A stretch of 64,000 nucleotides of DNA from Ahrensia sp. (GCA_002698425.1 NZXU01000065.1:1-64000), one strand, 5' to 3'; positions 1-10,299 are shown, counted from the first letter of the stretch. The notes: generated by a model from the sequence alone, not told the origin. Made by a program: numbers and translations.

Positions 1-199
1 CCTGCCCTCCTCGATGTGGCTCTGTGTAAAGGGATTTTTTCCAACCTCGAACATAACCCACGATGTCGAGGTTGGGCAGGTCAATCCATGATGTCTACGC
101 TTTCAAACCCGGCCGTGACTTTCGCCTTTGCTTGCGCCTTCGCGCCTTCGCGAGAGCCGGTTCGGGCTTTCTACCTTTGACTTGCCGGACAAGCCTGCA
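1..199. other. Intergenic DNA with hairpin and degenerate short repeats
   Basis: No gene is supported in this stretch downstream of recJ. It holds a perfect 10-bp inverted repeat (CCAACCTCGA at 41-50, TCGAGGTTGG at 66-75) with a 15-nt loop. On the + strand a T-run precedes it, so it does not have the form of a normal terminator for recJ, which is on the minus strand. At 119-156 lies a degenerate 7-9-nt repeat (TTCGCC, TTTGC, TTGCGCC, TTCGCGCC, TTCGCG), of the same style as repeats at other gene borders in this window. Confidence 0.5.
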
Positions 200-1915
200 T
201 CAACGCGACGGGCCGACGACTTTTTCCACCATGTGCTGGACGTTGAGCTGGGGCGTGACGTTGCCGCGCCAGCGGTTGAGCTCGAGCCGGTAGGTCACGT
301 GCAGCGGATCGGGCAGTTCCTGGTGGCACAGGTCGCCGGCCCTGAAAGCGATCGCGTCGATCGCGGGCCCGCCACCGGACGGTTCCAGCAGCAGCTTCAG
401 GTGCTTGGCGCCGACTACCCGGCGGTCCAGCACCTTGAACCGGCCGTCGAACATCGGCTCGTCCCAGCCCTGGCCCCACGGACCGGCATCGATCAACGCC
501 TGGGCCGTCGCTATGCTGAATTCGGCGGCGTTCAGTTCGCCGTCGCTGAGCACCTCGTCGCGCCCGAATTCCAGGTTCTCGACGCGGGTCTCGAAGGCCG
601 CCCGGAAGGCCGGCAGGCGGTCGGGCGCCAGGCTCAGGCCGGCGGCGCGCGCGTGGCCGCCGAAACGGTCGATCATGCCCGGATTGGCGGCGTCCATTTC
701 GGCCAGCAGGTCGCGCATGTGCACGCCGGCCGGGCTTCGGCACGAGCCCTTGAGTTCCTCCTCGCCCTCGTCGCCGGCGGGCGCGAAGGCGACCACCGGA
801 CGGCGCGTCTGCTCGCAGATCCGCGATGCGACCAGCCCGACCACCCCGGCGTGCCACTCGGGATCGTGCAGGCAGAAGCCGCCGGCCATCCCGTCCAGTC
901 CCGACAGAAATTCCGTCGCGAGCCGCTCGGCGGTCTCGACCATGTCGGCCTGGATGGCCTGGCGCTCGCGGTTGAACGCGTCCAGCTCCTCGGCCAGCTT
1001 CATCGCCCGGGCGAAGTCGTCCTCCAGAAGACAGCGAATGCCAATCGAGATGTCGGCCAGCCGGCCGGCCGCGTTCAGCCGGGGGCCGGCGATGAAGCCG
1101 AGGTCGGCCGCGGTCACGTGGGCCAGATTGCGCCCGGCGACCTCGAGAAGCGCCGCTATGCCCGGCGCGCAGCGGCGCGCCTGAATCCGCTTGAGTCCCT
1201 GGTAAACCAGCCGCCGGTTGTTCTCGTCCAGCCCGACCAGGTCGGCCACCGACCCCAGCGCGACCAGGTCCAGCAGTCGATCCAGTCGAAAATCCGCTGG
1301 ACGTCCACGTCGCCGCAGCTCTCCCCTGAGCGCGATCAGCGTGTAGAACATCACCCCGACGCCGGCCAGGTTCCTTGACGGAAATTCATCGCCGGGACAG
1401 TTCGGGTTGACGATCGCGCTGGCCTTCGGCAGTTTCGGCCCCGGCAGGTGGTGATCGGTCACGACCACGTCGACGCCCTTGGCGCGCAGGAATTCGACCC
1501 CGGCGTTGGAAGAAATGCCGTGGTCGACCGTGACCACCACCGATGGTTCGTCGGCCAGGCACTCCTCGGCCAGCATCATGCCGAGGCCGTAGCCGTGCCG
1601 GAACCGGTCCGGCATCCGCCAGCGCACGTTGGTCGCGCCCAGGCCCTTCAATCCACGCACCGCCAGCGCAGTGCCGGTGGCGCCGTCGGCGTCGAAGTCG
1701 CCAACCACCACGATCCGGCGATCCTGCTCGATGCAGTCGGCCAGGATGCCGGCGGCCGCATCCAGCCCACCCAGCGTCGGCGGCAGCAGCGACCCCAGCG
1801 AATAATCCGGCGCCGTCCGGCAGCCGCGCGCCGCCAGCGCACGGGCCACGACCGGCGACGCGCAGCCTGCGACTTCGGCGCCTGACGGGCGGCGCACGAC
1901 GGTGACGCTGCGCAT
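200..1915 (-). CDS. recJ: Single-stranded-DNA-specific exonuclease RecJ
   Basis: 5'-to-3' single-strand exonuclease of recombination and mismatch repair. The 571-aa product compares with 577 aa in E. coli. The DHH phosphoesterase motifs are present: GDFDADGATG near residue 72 (metal-binding aspartates), TVDHG, VTDHH, and the C-terminal DHHA1 motif GGHARAAG. The open frame runs about 200 codons further upstream, but that stretch overlaps the rpfE-like gene and is low-complexity Arg/Ala. The start at MRSVTVV is chosen because its ATG shares one base with the upstream stop (TGATG), which indicates translational coupling. recJ is the last gene of a run that reads greA, rpfE-like, recJ. Confidence 0.95.
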   Translation of the reverse strand: MRSVTVVRRPSGAEVAGCASPVVARALAARGCRTAPDYSLGSLLPPTLGGLDAAAGILADCIEQDRRIVVVGDFDADGATGTALAVRGLKGLGATNVRWRMPDRFRHGYGLGMMLAEECLADEPSVVVTVDHGISSNAGVEFLRAKGVDVVVTDHHLPGPKLPKASAIVNPNCPGDEFPSRNLAGVGVMFYTLIALRGELRRRGRPADFRLDRLLDLVALGSVADLVGLDENNRRLVYQGLKRIQARRCAPGIAALLEVAGRNLAHVTAADLGFIAGPRLNAAGRLADISIGIRCLLEDDFARAMKLAEELDAFNRERQAIQADMVETAERLATEFLSGLDGMAGGFCLHDPEWHAGVVGLVASRICEQTRRPVVAFAPAGDEGEEELKGSCRSPAGVHMRDLLAEMDAANPGMIDRFGGHARAAGLSLAPDRLPAFRAAFETRVENLEFGRDEVLSDGELNAAEFSIATAQALIDAGPWGQGWDEPMFDGRFKVLDRRVVGAKHLKLLLEPSGGGPAIDAIAFRAGDLCHQELPDPLHVTYRLELNRWRGNVTPQLNVQHMVEKVVGPSR

Positions 1916-2892
1916 CAGTTCGTGTGCTCCGGAGAATTGAAGCCGGCGACGCTGCGCCGCCAGAGCGCAAGCGCATCCAGCCGGCCCAGGCGCCAGCAGC
2001 CGCTGCTGCCGACGACGGCAATTCCGGCCAGCCGGCCGCGACGCAGAGCCCGCATGGCCGGCGCCAGCCACGCATCGACCAGCCGCGCCAGCGCCGCCTG
2101 GACGTCGGTGTCCTGGAGCGGCCAGTGGACGTAGCCGCACCCGGCGGGCAGGTCCTCGAATCGGGTCTCGCGCGCCAGCCGCTGGACACCCAGCCACCGG
2201 GCCAGCCCGGTCACGATTGCGGATTCGGATTCGGTCCCGGATCGATCGACCACGCCGACCGGCCCGGACACGCCGGCCGGCCCCGGATCCGTGCCCGCAC
2301 CCCAGAACCAGAGTCCGACGCCCTGCTGGTCGGCCCGGTCCATCGACCGGAACTGGTGGAACACCATCTGGCTCTCGTTGATCAAGCGTCGCCAGCGCGA
2401 TGCATCCGGGCCGGTGGGCAGCACTTCGTCGAGCCGCATGCCGTGCACGGCATCGGGCGACAGAAAGGAGCAGTCGGGGGCCCGGTCGAGGCGCAGCAGG
2501 CCGAAGCCGCCGCCCTTCGGACGCCAATCGAGCCCCTCGTGCTCGAACATGGCGCGAAGCTCGTCGACGACCGGTTCGAGCTCGGCGGAATCGAAATCCA
2601 GCGGCAGCGGGCGGTCCACCCAGACCGCGGTCAGGTCGGGCATGAGTCGGACCGGGTCGAAGCGAAGCCAGTGGCCATTGCCGATTTCGTCGGCAAGATC
2701 GGGATCGGCCATGGCGCTCAGCACCGCCGGCGCCGGCAGCGGGGTCGATTGAAATAAAGACTCAAGCGCCTGGTCGGCGTCGCACTCGGTCCTGCGCGCG
2801 CGGGCCAGCGCCGTGTGCAGCGGCGCGGGGAGCTCGGCCGCCCCGCCGGGCAGCGATTCGATCAGGGGAAGGTGCAGGACAAGGCGATTCAA
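1915..2892 (-). CDS. RpfE-like protein (annotated in Xanthomonads next to recJ)
   Basis: The 325-aa product resembles the RpfE-type proteins found beside recJ in Xanthomonas-type genomes, which are often annotated as phosphoglycerate-mutase-like regulatory proteins. The biochemical function is not settled, and I see no catalytic motif I can name. Visible features are an N-terminal hydrophobic patch (LVLHLPL), a central GLDWRPKGGGFGLLR segment and an LWFWGAG motif near residue 195. The reading starts at a TTG codon with only a weak purine stretch upstream, so the start is uncertain. It overlaps recJ by one base and lies 75 nt downstream of greA, matching the rpf-cluster order known from Xanthomonas. 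Confidence 0.7.
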   Translation of the reverse strand: MNRLVLHLPLIESLPGGAAELPAPLHTALARARRTECDADQALESLFQSTPLPAPAVLSAMADPDLADEIGNGHWLRFDPVRLMPDLTAVWVDRPLPLDFDSAELEPVVDELRAMFEHEGLDWRPKGGGFGLLRLDRAPDCSFLSPDAVHGMRLDEVLPTGPDASRWRRLINESQMVFHQFRSMDRADQQGVGLWFWGAGTDPGPAGVSGPVGVVDRSGTESESAIVTGLARWLGVQRLARETRFEDLPAGCGYVHWPLQDTDVQAALARLVDAWLAPAMRALRRGRLAGIAVVGSSGCWRLGRLDALALWRRSVAGFNSPEHTN

Positions 2893-2967
2893 GGCCCGAC
2901 CGCCCGGGCCGCGGGCCTCGAGACGGCGCCGACCAGCGACGATTGCGACGGCTGTCGGGACAATGCC

Positions 2968-3453
2968 TCAGTCCCCGTCGTAGCGGACCTCGACGATGTC
3001 GTAGACGCGCTTGCCGTTGGGCGTGTCCACTTCGACCGTGTCGCCTTCCTCGCGTCCGATCAGGGCCCGCGCCATCGGCGCCGAAATGGCGAGGCGTCGG
3101 TGCTCGACGCTGGATTCCAGGTCGCCGACGATCTGCCACTTCACTTCCTCGGCGTCGTCGACGTCTTCCATCAGGGTCACGTGGGCACCGAACACGACCT
3201 TGGAGCCCACGTCCAGGGCAGCGGTATCGATGATGCGCGCGTTCGACAGCGACGATTCCAGGTCACGGATACGCGCCTCGATCATCCCCTGCTGCTCGCG
3301 GGCCGCGTGGTACTCGGCGTTCTCCTTGAGGTCGCCGTGGGCGCGGGCTTCTGCAATTGCTTCGATCACCTGCGGGCGCTCGACCTTCTTCAGCCGGTTC
3401 AATTCTTCGCGCAGGCGTTCGGCGCCCTGTTTGGTCAAAGGTGTCTGGGACAT
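2968..3453 (-). CDS. greA: Transcription elongation factor GreA
   Basis: Binds RNA polymerase and stimulates cleavage of back-tracked transcripts. The 161-aa length matches the family (E. coli 158). The N-terminal coiled coil begins [18 protein letters not shown] and carries the acidic tip ([15 protein letters not shown]). The C-terminal FKBP-like domain ends in a segment matching the family's GxxYDI pattern ([11 protein letters not shown]). A longer open frame of 31 more codons upstream lacks family similarity and runs into carB, so the internal ATG is used. The gene lies 25 nt after carB and is probably cotranscribed with carAB, as in Xanthomonads. Confidence 0.96.
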   Translation of the reverse strand: MSQTPLTKQGAERLREELNRLKKVERPQVIEAIAEARAHGDLKENAEYHAAREQQGMIEARIRDLESSLSNARIIDTAALDVGSKVVFGAHVTLMEDVDDAEEVKWQIVGDLESSVEHRRLAISAPMARALIGREEGDTVEVDTPNGKRVYDIVEVRYDGD

Positions 3454-3478
3454 GGCCTCGAATTCGGTTTCCGGTCGG

Positions 3479-6400
3479 TTAGTTCTTTTTCGGTTCCTGG
3501 GTCGGCTTCGGCCGTTCGTGAAGTTCGGCCAGGCTGGCCACATCACGCTCGTTCCAGTGCTCCAATGCCTTCAGCGTCGCGCGCGCGCCGGCAATGGTCG
3601 TGGAATAGTTGACCTTGCGCTGCAGCGCCTCGCGGCGAATCGAGAAGGAATCGGTAATCGCCTGCCTGCCTTCCGTCGTATTGACAATATAGTCGATTTC
3701 ACGATTCTTGATCAGGTCGACGATATGCGGCCGACCCTGCGTGACCTTGTTGATGTAGTCGCATTCGACCCCGTTTTCAACCAGGAACTTCCAGGTGCCC
3801 TCGGTGGCGACCAGCGAAAAGCCTCTTTCGACCAGGTCGCGAGCGACCGGCAGCAGGTGATCCTTGTCGGCGTCGCGGACGGAAAGAAACGCCCGACCGC
3901 TGGCCGCGGCCTGGATGCCGACGCCCTGCTGGCCGCGCGCGACCGCCGCGCCGAAGCTCCTGCCGACGCCCATCACCTCGCCGGTGGAGCGCATCTCGGG
4001 CCCCAGGATGGGATCGACGCCGGGGAACTTGATGAACGGGAATGCCGGCTCCTTGATCGAATAGAAACGGGCTTCGAGATCTTCGGTAATCCCCTGTTTT
4101 TCAAGCGTTTCACCCACCATGCAGCAGGCCGCGATCTTGGCCAGCGGCACGCCGGTGGCCTTGGACACGAACGGCACCGTCCGCGAGGCCCTGGGATTGA
4201 CTTCGAGAACGAAGATATCTTCGCCCCTGACCGCGAATTGGACGTTCATCAGCCCGACCACGTTCAGTGCCAGCGCCATCTTGCGGGTCTGCTCGGCGAT
4301 CTCGTCGATCACGACCTTCGACAGCGAGAACGGCGGCAGGCTGCACGACGAGTCCCCCGAATGCACGCCGGCCTGCTCGATGTGTTCCATGATGCCGCCG
4401 ATGACCACCGTCTCGCCGTCGCTCACCGCGTCGACGTCGACCTCGATGGCGTGGTCCAGGAAGCGGTCCAGCAGCACCGGCGAATCGTTCGAAACGCTGA
4501 CTGCCTCGCGCATGTAGCGCTTGAGCTCATCGACGCTGTGGACGATATCCATGGCCCGGCCGCCCAGCACGTAGGACGGGCGCACCACTAGCGGAAAACC
4601 GACTTCCGCGGCCAGCACGACCGCCTCTTCGGGTGTGCGCGCCGTGCGGTTCGGCGGCTGCTTCAGGCCCAGCCGGTTCAGCAGGTCCTGGAATCGCTGG
4701 CGATCCTCGGCCAGGTCGATCGAATCCGGGCTGGTGCCGATGATGGGCACCCCGGCGGCTTCCAGGTCGCGCGCCAGCTTCAGCGGGGTCTGCCCGCCGA
4801 ACTGCACGATCACCCCCTCGGGCTTTTCCAGCTCGATGACCGCCAGCACGTCTTCCAGCGTCAGCGGCTCGAAGTACAACCGGTCCGAGGTGTCGTAGTC
4901 GGTGGAAACCGTCTCCGGGTTGCAGTTGACCATGATGGTCTCGAAATCGAGCTCGCGCATGGCCATCGCCGCGTGCACGCAGCAGTAATCGAACTCGATG
5001 CCCTGCCCGATCCGGTTGGGCCCGCCGCCGAGCACCAGGATCTTGCGCCGGTCGGTGGGTTCGGCCTCGCAGTCACGCTCCCACGTGCCGTAAAGATAGG
5101 CCGTGGTGGTCGCGAATTCCGCGGCACAGGTATCCACCCGCTTGTAGACGCGCTGGACGTCCAGCGTCTGCCTCAGGTGACGGAGGACCCTTTCCTGGGT
5201 GCCCAGCACGCGCGCCAGCCTGGCGTCGGAAAAACCGTGGCGCTTGAGTTCGTGCAGTCTAGGCCCGTCGAGCGCGTCCAGGCCGCCGGTGCGAACCGAG
5301 GCCTCGAACTCGATGATCTCGAGGATCTGGTCCAGGAACCAGGGATCGATGTTGGACAGTCGCTGGACCTCGTCAAAATCCATGCCGCGCCTAAACGCCT
5401 CGGCGACATAGAGAATCCGCTCCGGGCCGGCCTCGCGCAGTTCGCGCTTGAGCAGTATTTCGGCGTCCAGGTCGGGGTGCGCTTCCAGCGGCAGTTCGTC
5501 GAACCCGTCCAGGCCCACCTCGAGGCTGCGCAGCGCTTTCTGCAGCGATTCCTTGAACGTTCTTCCGATCGCCATCGCCTCGCCCACCGACTTCATTTGG
5601 GTGGTCAGCCGCTTGCTGGACGCTGGGAACTTCTCGAACGCGAAGCGCGGGATCTTGGTGACGATGTAGTCGATGGTCGGCTCGAAAGAGGCCGGCGTGG
5701 CGCCGCCGGTGATTTCGTTTTCCAGCTCGTCCAGGGTGTAGCCCACGGCGAGCTTGGCAGCGACCTTGGCGATCGGAAAGCCGGTGGCCTTGGACGCCAG
5801 CGCCGACGAGCGCGACACGCGCGGGTTCATCTCGATGACCACCATCCGGCCGTCTTCGGGGTTGATCGCGAACTGGACGTTGGAACCGCCGGTTTCCACG
5901 CCGATCTTGCGCAGCACCGCGATGGAGGCGTCGCGCATCCGCTGGTATTCGCGATCGGTCAGGGTCTGGGCCGGCGCGACGGTGATCGAATCGCCGGTAT
6001 GAATGCCCATGGGGTCGAGGTTCTCGATCGAGCAGATGATGATGCAGTTGTCGACGCGGTCGCGCACCACCTCCATCTCGAATTCCTTCCAGCCGAGCAC
6101 CGACTCCTCGAGCAGCACTTCATTGGTCGGCGACAGCTCCAGGCCATTGGCGACGATCTCGACGAATTCCTCGGCGTTGTAGGCAATGCCGCCGCCCGAG
6201 CCGCCCAGCGTGAACGAGGGCCGGATGATGGTCGGGAAACCGATGCGCTGCTGGATTTCCATGGCCTGGTCCAGCGTGCGCGCGATTTCCGAGACCGGCG
6301 ATTCGAGCCCGATTTCGGACATGGCGTTCTTGAACCGCTCGCGGTCCTCGGCCATGTCGATCGCGTCCCTGGACGCGCCGATCAGTTCGACGCCGAATTC

Positions 6401-6727
6401 CTCCAGCACGCCCTCGCGCACCAGGTCGAGCGCGCAGTTCAGCGCGGTCTGGCCACCCATGGTGGGCAGCAGCGCATCGGGACGTTCCTTGGCGATGACC
6501 TCGCGCACGAAATCCCAGCGCACCGGCTCGATGTAGACCGCGTCGGCGATCTCGGGGTCGGTCATGATCGTGGCCGGGTTCGAATTGACCAGGATCACCC
6601 GGTAGCCTTCGGCGCGCAGCGCCTTGACCGCCTGCACGCCGGAATAGTCGAACTCGCAGGCCTGCCCGATGACGATCGGGCCGGCGCCGATGATCAGGAT
6701 CGACTTCAGGTCGTTACGCTTCGGCAT
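3479..6727 (-). CDS. carB: Carbamoyl-phosphate synthase large subunit
   Basis: Makes carbamoyl phosphate from bicarbonate, ammonia (channelled from CarA) and two ATP, feeding pyrimidine and arginine synthesis. The 1082-aa length is standard. The two homologous ATP-grasp halves are visible from their glycine loops, [17 protein letters not shown] at the N-terminus and [17 protein letters not shown] near residue 570. The C-terminal MGS-like allosteric domain includes [10 protein letters not shown]. The ATG overlaps the end of carA by 14 nt, indicating tight coupling. The bicarbonate requirement is relevant to the SbtA/SbtB pair about 14 kb away. Confidence 0.98.
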   Translation of the reverse strand: MPKRNDLKSILIIGAGPIVIGQACEFDYSGVQAVKALRAEGYRVILVNSNPATIMTDPEIADAVYIEPVRWDFVREVIAKERPDALLPTMGGQTALNCALDLVREGVLEEFGVELIGASRDAIDMAEDRERFKNAMSEIGLESPVSEIARTLDQAMEIQQRIGFPTIIRPSFTLGGSGGGIAYNAEEFVEIVANGLELSPTNEVLLEESVLGWKEFEMEVVRDRVDNCIIICSIENLDPMGIHTGDSITVAPAQTLTDREYQRMRDASIAVLRKIGVETGGSNVQFAINPEDGRMVVIEMNPRVSRSSALASKATGFPIAKVAAKLAVGYTLDELENEITGGATPASFEPTIDYIVTKIPRFAFEKFPASSKRLTTQMKSVGEAMAIGRTFKESLQKALRSLEVGLDGFDELPLEAHPDLDAEILLKRELREAGPERILYVAEAFRRGMDFDEVQRLSNIDPWFLDQILEIIEFEASVRTGGLDALDGPRLHELKRHGFSDARLARVLGTQERVLRHLRQTLDVQRVYKRVDTCAAEFATTTAYLYGTWERDCEAEPTDRRKILVLGGGPNRIGQGIEFDYCCVHAAMAMRELDFETIMVNCNPETVSTDYDTSDRLYFEPLTLEDVLAVIELEKPEGVIVQFGGQTPLKLARDLEAAGVPIIGTSPDSIDLAEDRQRFQDLLNRLGLKQPPNRTARTPEEAVVLAAEVGFPLVVRPSYVLGGRAMDIVHSVDELKRYMREAVSVSNDSPVLLDRFLDHAIEVDVDAVSDGETVVIGGIMEHIEQAGVHSGDSSCSLPPFSLSKVVIDEIAEQTRKMALALNVVGLMNVQFAVRGEDIFVLEVNPRASRTVPFVSKATGVPLAKIAACCMVGETLEKQGITEDLEARFYSIKEPAFPFIKFPGVDPILGPEMRSTGEVMGVGRSFGAAVARGQQGVGIQAAASGRAFLSVRDADKDHLLPVARDLVERGFSLVATEGTWKFLVENGVECDYINKVTQGRPHIVDLIKNREIDYIVNTTEGRQAITDSFSIRREALQRKVNYSTTIAGARATLKALEHWNERDVASLAELHERPKPTQEPKKN

Positions 6728-7859
6728 GATTGCGATCCATCATTTGAACGAAGTGGTCGAAAAGCGGCCGCAGGTCATGCGGTCCGGGGCTGGCTTCCGG
6801 GTGCCCCTGGAAGCCGAACGCCGGCGAACCCTCGATGCGGATGCCCTGGAGGCTGCCGTCGAACAGCGACTTGTGGGTGGCCGTCACGCTGTCCGGCAGG
6901 CTGTCTTCGTCGACCGCGAAGCCGTGGTTCTGGCTGGTGATCAGCACCCGGCCGGTCGCCAGGTCCTGCACAGGATGATTGGCGCCGTGATGGCCGAACT
7001 TCATCTTGACCGTCCTGGCGCCGGCGGCCAGCGCCAGCAGCTGGTGGCCAAGGCAGATGCCGAAGGTCGGAATCCGGCGCGCGAGAATTTCGCGGATGGT
7101 TTCGATCGCGTAGCCGCACGGCTCCGGATCGCCCGGCCCGTTGGTCAGCATGAAGCCGTCCGGCTTCAGCGCAACGGCCTGGTCGAGTGGAAAGTCTGCC
7201 GGCACCACGGTGACCCGGCATCCGGCATCGACCAGCAGCCGGAGAATGTTGCGCTTGGCGCCGAAATCGTAGGCCACGACGTGAAGCGGCTGGCCCTCGG
7301 CACGGACCCTTGGCAAGCGCGATTCGATCGCCGGCGAACCCTCGGTCCACGGATAGGCTTCGGAACAGGAATTGGGTCGCGCAAGGTCCTGGCCGACCAT
7401 CGGCGGACAGTTCCGGGCCTGTTCCAGCGCCTCGGCCGGGTCGATATTCTCGCCGCTGACGATGCAGCCGTTCTGCGCCCCGCTCTCGCGCAGCCGGACG
7501 GTCAGGGCGCGCGTGTCGACACCGCCGATCGCGACCACGTTCTGGTCGCGCAGCCATTCGGGCAAGCTCTGGGTCGCCCGCCAGGAACTTGTGCGCCGCG
7601 GGCAATCGCGCACGATCAAGCCGGCCGAACGGGCACGATCGGACTCCATGTCTTCCGGGTTCACGCCGGTATTGCCGATGTGCGGCATGGTCAGAGTAAC
7701 CAGTTGGCCGGCGTAGCTCGGGTCTGTAAGAATCTCCTGGTACCCGGTCATGGCGGTATTGAAAACAACCTCGCCCACGGCTGCTCCGGGTGCGCCAAAA
7801 CCGAGCCCGGAAAACAGCGTGCCGTCTTCCAGTGCCAGAACCGCTTTATGTTGGGACAA
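6714..7859 (-). CDS. carA: Carbamoyl-phosphate synthase small (glutaminase) subunit
   Basis: Glutamine amidotransferase subunit that supplies ammonia to CarB. The 381-aa product has a class I GATase domain with nucleophile Cys269 in FGICLGHQ and the His353/Glu355 pair in FQGHPEAS. Translation starts at TTG: a strong GGAG lies seven bases upstream, and the only nearby ATG is out of frame. The unusual start and the structured leader directly upstream suggest expression is controlled partly at translation. The gene overlaps carB by 14 nt. Confidence 0.96.
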   Translation of the reverse strand: MSQHKAVLALEDGTLFSGLGFGAPGAAVGEVVFNTAMTGYQEILTDPSYAGQLVTLTMPHIGNTGVNPEDMESDRARSAGLIVRDCPRRTSSWRATQSLPEWLRDQNVVAIGGVDTRALTVRLRESGAQNGCIVSGENIDPAEALEQARNCPPMVGQDLARPNSCSEAYPWTEGSPAIESRLPRVRAEGQPLHVVAYDFGAKRNILRLLVDAGCRVTVVPADFPLDQAVALKPDGFMLTNGPGDPEPCGYAIETIREILARRIPTFGICLGHQLLALAAGARTVKMKFGHHGANHPVQDLATGRVLITSQNHGFAVDEDSLPDSVTATHKSLFDGSLQGIRIEGSPAFGFQGHPEASPGPHDLRPLFDHFVQMMDRNHAEA

Positions 7860-7862
7860 ATC

Positions 7863-7928
7863 GCTCTCCAGACATGCGAAACGGGGCGTGGAGAGCCCCG
7901 TCCGTCGAATTCCGGGCCCAATGCCCGG
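7863..7928 (-). promoter_or_regulatory. Candidate carA leader: hairpins and possible pseudoknot over the ribosome binding site
   Basis: On the minus-strand transcript a hairpin (arms ACGGGGC and GCCCCGT, 7881-7901) has the loop TCTCCAC. Eight bases of its 5' side and loop (GCTCTCCA, complement of 7889-7896) are perfectly complementary to TGGAGAGC (complement of 7863-7870), which contains the carA Shine-Dalgarno. The RNA can therefore form either the hairpin or a helix masking the ribosome binding site, or both as an H-type pseudoknot. A second hairpin (CCGGGC/GCCCGG, 7912-7928) lies upstream. Sequence complementarity is observed; regulation is inferred. Confidence 0.5.
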
Positions 7929-7941
7929 CGCTCGAAAGAGG

Positions 7942-7947
7942 ATTGTA
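7942..7947 (-). promoter_or_regulatory. Possible carA promoter -10 element
   Basis: TACAAT on the minus strand (ATTGTA as written) lies about 80 nt upstream of carA, directly before the two leader hairpins. No good -35 hexamer sits at the expected distance, so this is a tentative call. A start here would give a transcript of about 75 nt before carA that contains both hairpins. Confidence 0.3.
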
Positions 7948-7951
7948 ATTG

Positions 7952-8143
7952 AAAACGGTTCCCGGTTTCCGGTTTCCGGACAAACGGTGGTCGGTGATCG
8001 GGGCTCGTTTCGTCGTTTCGTTTCCGAGTTGCCGGGCCCGGCGCAGGAGCGGTCTCCAGGCCGCGATCAGCCCATCTACCAGGTCGGCGCCTGGAGACGC
8101 CTCCTACAAAAAGACGGTGCCCCGAACCGGGAAACCGTGTTTT
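7952..8143. repeat. Nested palindromes between dapB and carA, with REP-like element and terminator
   Basis: Outer arms ACGGTTCCCGGTTTCCGG (from about 7954) and the complement of 8120-8138 (ACGGTTTCCCGGTTCGGGG) match well and enclose an inner palindrome at 8045-8105. The inner palindrome pairs 20 of 24 bases per arm (AGGAGCGGTCTCCAGGC against AGGAGGCGTCTCCAGGC) and resembles the REP-type elements common in Xanthomonad and Pseudomonas intergenic DNA. Directly after the dapB stop, arms ACGGT/ACCGT at 8114-8138, with a T-run on each strand, form a likely bidirectional terminator. Confidence 0.65.
8108..8143 (-). terminator. Probable intrinsic terminator of dapB
   Basis: On the minus strand, just after the dapB TAA, ACGGT pairs with ACCGT around an inner CCCG/CGGG helix and is followed by CTTTTT. 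T-runs flank both sides, so it could work in both directions. It would separate dapB transcription from carAB. Confidence 0.55.
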
Positions 8144-8863
8144 TTATTTCAATACGTCCCGCATCGAGTACAGCCCCGGCGACTTGCCGACCAGCCAGCG
8201 CGCCGCGTGCAGGGCGCCGCGCGCGAAGACCGCCCGGTCGGCCGCCTTGTGGGCAAGCTCCAGCCGTTCGCCGTCGCCGAGGAACATCACCGTGTGCTCG
8301 CCCGCCGCGTCGCCGCCGCGAATCGACTGGTATCCGATCTCGCCGCTGGCGCGAGCACCCTCGCGGTCGACGGTTCCCGCCTTGTCGTGATCGAGGCCGC
8401 GCGCGCTCGCCACCGCGCGTCCCAGCGCCAGCGCGGTGCCCGACGGCGCATCGACCTTCCAGCGATGATGAATTTCGGAAATCTCGGCGTCGAAAGTCGA
8501 CGGCAAGCCGGCCGCCGCGCGCTCGACCAGGTCCAGCAGCAGGTTCACGCCGATGGAAAAATTGGCCGCCTGACAGATCGGAATGAATTCGGATGCAGCG
8601 GCAATCCGCGACTGGTCCGATGCATCGAGCCCGGTGGTCCCGATCACGCAGGGGATTCCATGGTTGCTCGCATACGCCAGGCTGTTCATGCAAAGCTCGG
8701 GGCGGGAGAAGTCGATGATCACGTCGCCGGAGCGTGCATCGTCGAAGAACTGTTCGGCGGAAGCGCGCCCGACGATCTCCAGGTCGTCGCTCTCGGCAAC
8801 CAGCGCTTCGATCACCCGCCCCACCTTCCCGGTGGCTCCGCTCAGCAGAATTTTCAGGGGCAT
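8144..8863 (-). CDS. dapB: 4-hydroxy-tetrahydrodipicolinate reductase
   Basis: NAD(P)H-dependent step of lysine and meso-diaminopimelate synthesis. The 239-aa product starts with the Rossmann motif LLSGATGKVGR and carries the signature EIHHRWKVDAPSGTA, which holds the catalytic His pair and substrate lysine. It also has IGTTGLD and ends in a conserved FARGALHAARWL segment. A 17-codon upstream extension of the frame precedes the Rossmann fold and is unlike the family, so the ATG at MPLKILL is used. It is separated from carA by a terminator and repeats, so it is probably a separate unit. Confidence 0.96.
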   Translation of the reverse strand: MPLKILLSGATGKVGRVIEALVAESDDLEIVGRASAEQFFDDARSGDVIIDFSRPELCMNSLAYASNHGIPCVIGTTGLDASDQSRIAAASEFIPICQAANFSIGVNLLLDLVERAAAGLPSTFDAEISEIHHRWKVDAPSGTALALGRAVASARGLDHDKAGTVDREGARASGEIGYQSIRGGDAAGEHTVMFLGDGERLELAHKAADRAVFARGALHAARWLVGKSPGLYSMRDVLK

Positions 8864-8912
8864 TTGGGTTGTACCAGCGGGAACGTGATGGAGAGTATAG
8901 CCGCCGAGTTTC

Positions 8913-9095
8913 AACCCGTCGTGTTCACTACCCGTTCGTCGCGAGGGGCCGTCAGGTTGCGTGGCTGGGGCGTTGAACGACCGAGCGCCCCGCAGGCGTA
9001 GCCAAAGCTACGTCGAGGACGCGCGACAGAGTTCAACGCCGCAGACGCGTAACCTGACGGCGCCGCAGTAGAAGGGGTAGCGGACACGGCGGGTT
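8913..9095. repeat. Long dispersed palindrome, copy A (between dapB and dnaJ)
   Basis: A 183-bp near-palindrome. The outer 21-22-nt arms at 8913-8933 and 9074-9095 (AACCCGTCGTGTTCACTACC against AACCCGCCGTGTCCGCTACC) differ at three positions. Further paired blocks inside are GCCGTCAGGTT with AACCTGACGGC, GGCGTTGAAC with GTTCAACGCC, and an apical CGTAGC/GCTACG. The right arm touches the dnaJ stop codon. Its reverse complement aligns along its whole length with the palindrome after ssrA at 17623-17799, so the two belong to one dispersed family. Confidence 0.8.
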
Positions 9096-10237
9096 CATAA
9101 TCCCATTCGGTCGAAGAAATCCTTGACCGAATCCGTCCAGCTTCTCGACTTGGGGCTGTGCTTGTCGGTGTCGCCTTCCTCCAGCGTTTCCTGGAGCTGC
9201 TTGAGCAGATCCTTCTGCTCGCGCGTGAGGTTCACCGGTGTTTCGACCACAACGCGCACCATCAGGTCTCCCGGCCGATGGCTTCTGACCGATTGCACAC
9301 CTTTGGACTTGAGTCGAAACGTCTTGCCGGTCTGGGTTTCGGCCGGCACCTTCAGCGCTACCGAACCGTCCAGCGTCGGCACCTTGATCTGCCCGCCGAG
9401 GATGGCGGTCGTCACGGGAATCGGGATTTCGGCATAGAGCTGGTCGCCGTCGCGCTTGAACAGCTTGTGCGGGCGCACCTGGATGTCGACGTACAGGTCG
9501 CCTGCGCTACCGCCCTGCGCGCCGGCACCGCCCTCGCCGCTCAGGCGTATCCGGTCGCCGTCGTCGACGCCGGCGGGCACCTTGACCTGAAGCGTGCGCG
9601 TCTCTCGCACCTGTCCGGAGCCGTCGCAAACGTTGCACGGGTCGCTGATCTCGCGGCCCGATCCTCCGCAACTGGGGCAGGTCTGCTGCACCGAGAAGAT
9701 GCCCTGCTGCATCCGCACCTGGCCGGCGCCGCCGCAGGTGGAACAGACCTTCATCTTTCCGCTGGTGGAGCCCGACCCGCTGCAGTTCGAACACTTGCCG
9801 ATGCCGGGCACCCGGATCTCGCGCGTAACGCCCTGGACCGCTTCTTCCAGGTCGACTTCCAGCGTATAGCGCAGGTCGTGCCCGCGATTGGACCGTGCGC
9901 CGCCGCGGCGCCTGCCGCCGCCGAAAATATCGCCGAAAATATCGCCGAAGATGTCGTTGATGTCGCCGAATCCGGAAGCGCCCGCGCCGCCGCCGAACCC
10001 GCCGCCCTGGCCGTTGACCGCATCGTGGCCGAACCTGTCGTAGGCAGCGCGCTTCTGGTCGTCCTTGAGCACTTCGTAGGCCTGCTTGGCTTCCTTGAAG
10101 CGATCCTGGGCCGAGTCGTCGTCGGGATTGCGATCGGGGTGATACTTCATCGCAAGACGGCGATAGGCCTTTTTCAGGTCATCGGCCGATGCATCCCGAC
10201 TGACGCCCAGTACTTCGTAGTAGTCACGCTGGCTCAT
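9095..10237 (-). CDS. dnaJ: Chaperone protein DnaJ (Hsp40)
   Basis: Co-chaperone that stimulates DnaK ATPase and delivers unfolded substrates. The 380-aa product has the N-terminal J domain with HPD (KYHPDRN near residue 33) and a long Gly/Phe linker with GGGFGGGAG and [13 protein letters not shown]. The zinc domain has four CxxCxGxG repeats ([32 protein letters not shown]). The order grpE-dnaK-dnaJ is the usual gammaproteobacterial heat-shock cluster. It lies 119 nt after dnaK with a hairpin between. Confidence 0.97.
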   Translation of the reverse strand: MSQRDYYEVLGVSRDASADDLKKAYRRLAMKYHPDRNPDDDSAQDRFKEAKQAYEVLKDDQKRAAYDRFGHDAVNGQGGGFGGGAGASGFGDINDIFGDIFGDIFGGGRRRGGARSNRGHDLRYTLEVDLEEAVQGVTREIRVPGIGKCSNCSGSGSTSGKMKVCSTCGGAGQVRMQQGIFSVQQTCPSCGGSGREISDPCNVCDGSGQVRETRTLQVKVPAGVDDGDRIRLSGEGGAGAQGGSAGDLYVDIQVRPHKLFKRDGDQLYAEIPIPVTTAILGGQIKVPTLDGSVALKVPAETQTGKTFRLKSKGVQSVRSHRPGDLMVRVVVETPVNLTREQKDLLKQLQETLEEGDTDKHSPKSRSWTDSVKDFFDRMGL

Positions 10238-10299
10238 TCAACTGCTCTTTTTCGATGCTTTCGGGTCGGTGAATTTCGTTCGATTCCTTTCAACGCAAA

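Noticed and set aside
128..1378. Long + strand frame opposite recJ
   Set aside because: Composition is typical of an antisense frame in high-GC DNA, and recJ motifs on the other strand are unambiguous. The same applies to the long + frames opposite carB, dnaK, ftsK, uvrB and sufS.
1916..2527. N-terminal extension of recJ by about 200 residues
   Set aside because: The extension overlaps the rpfE-like gene, is Arg/Ala-rich low-complexity sequence and lacks RecJ similarity; the one-base stop/start overlap supports the internal ATG.
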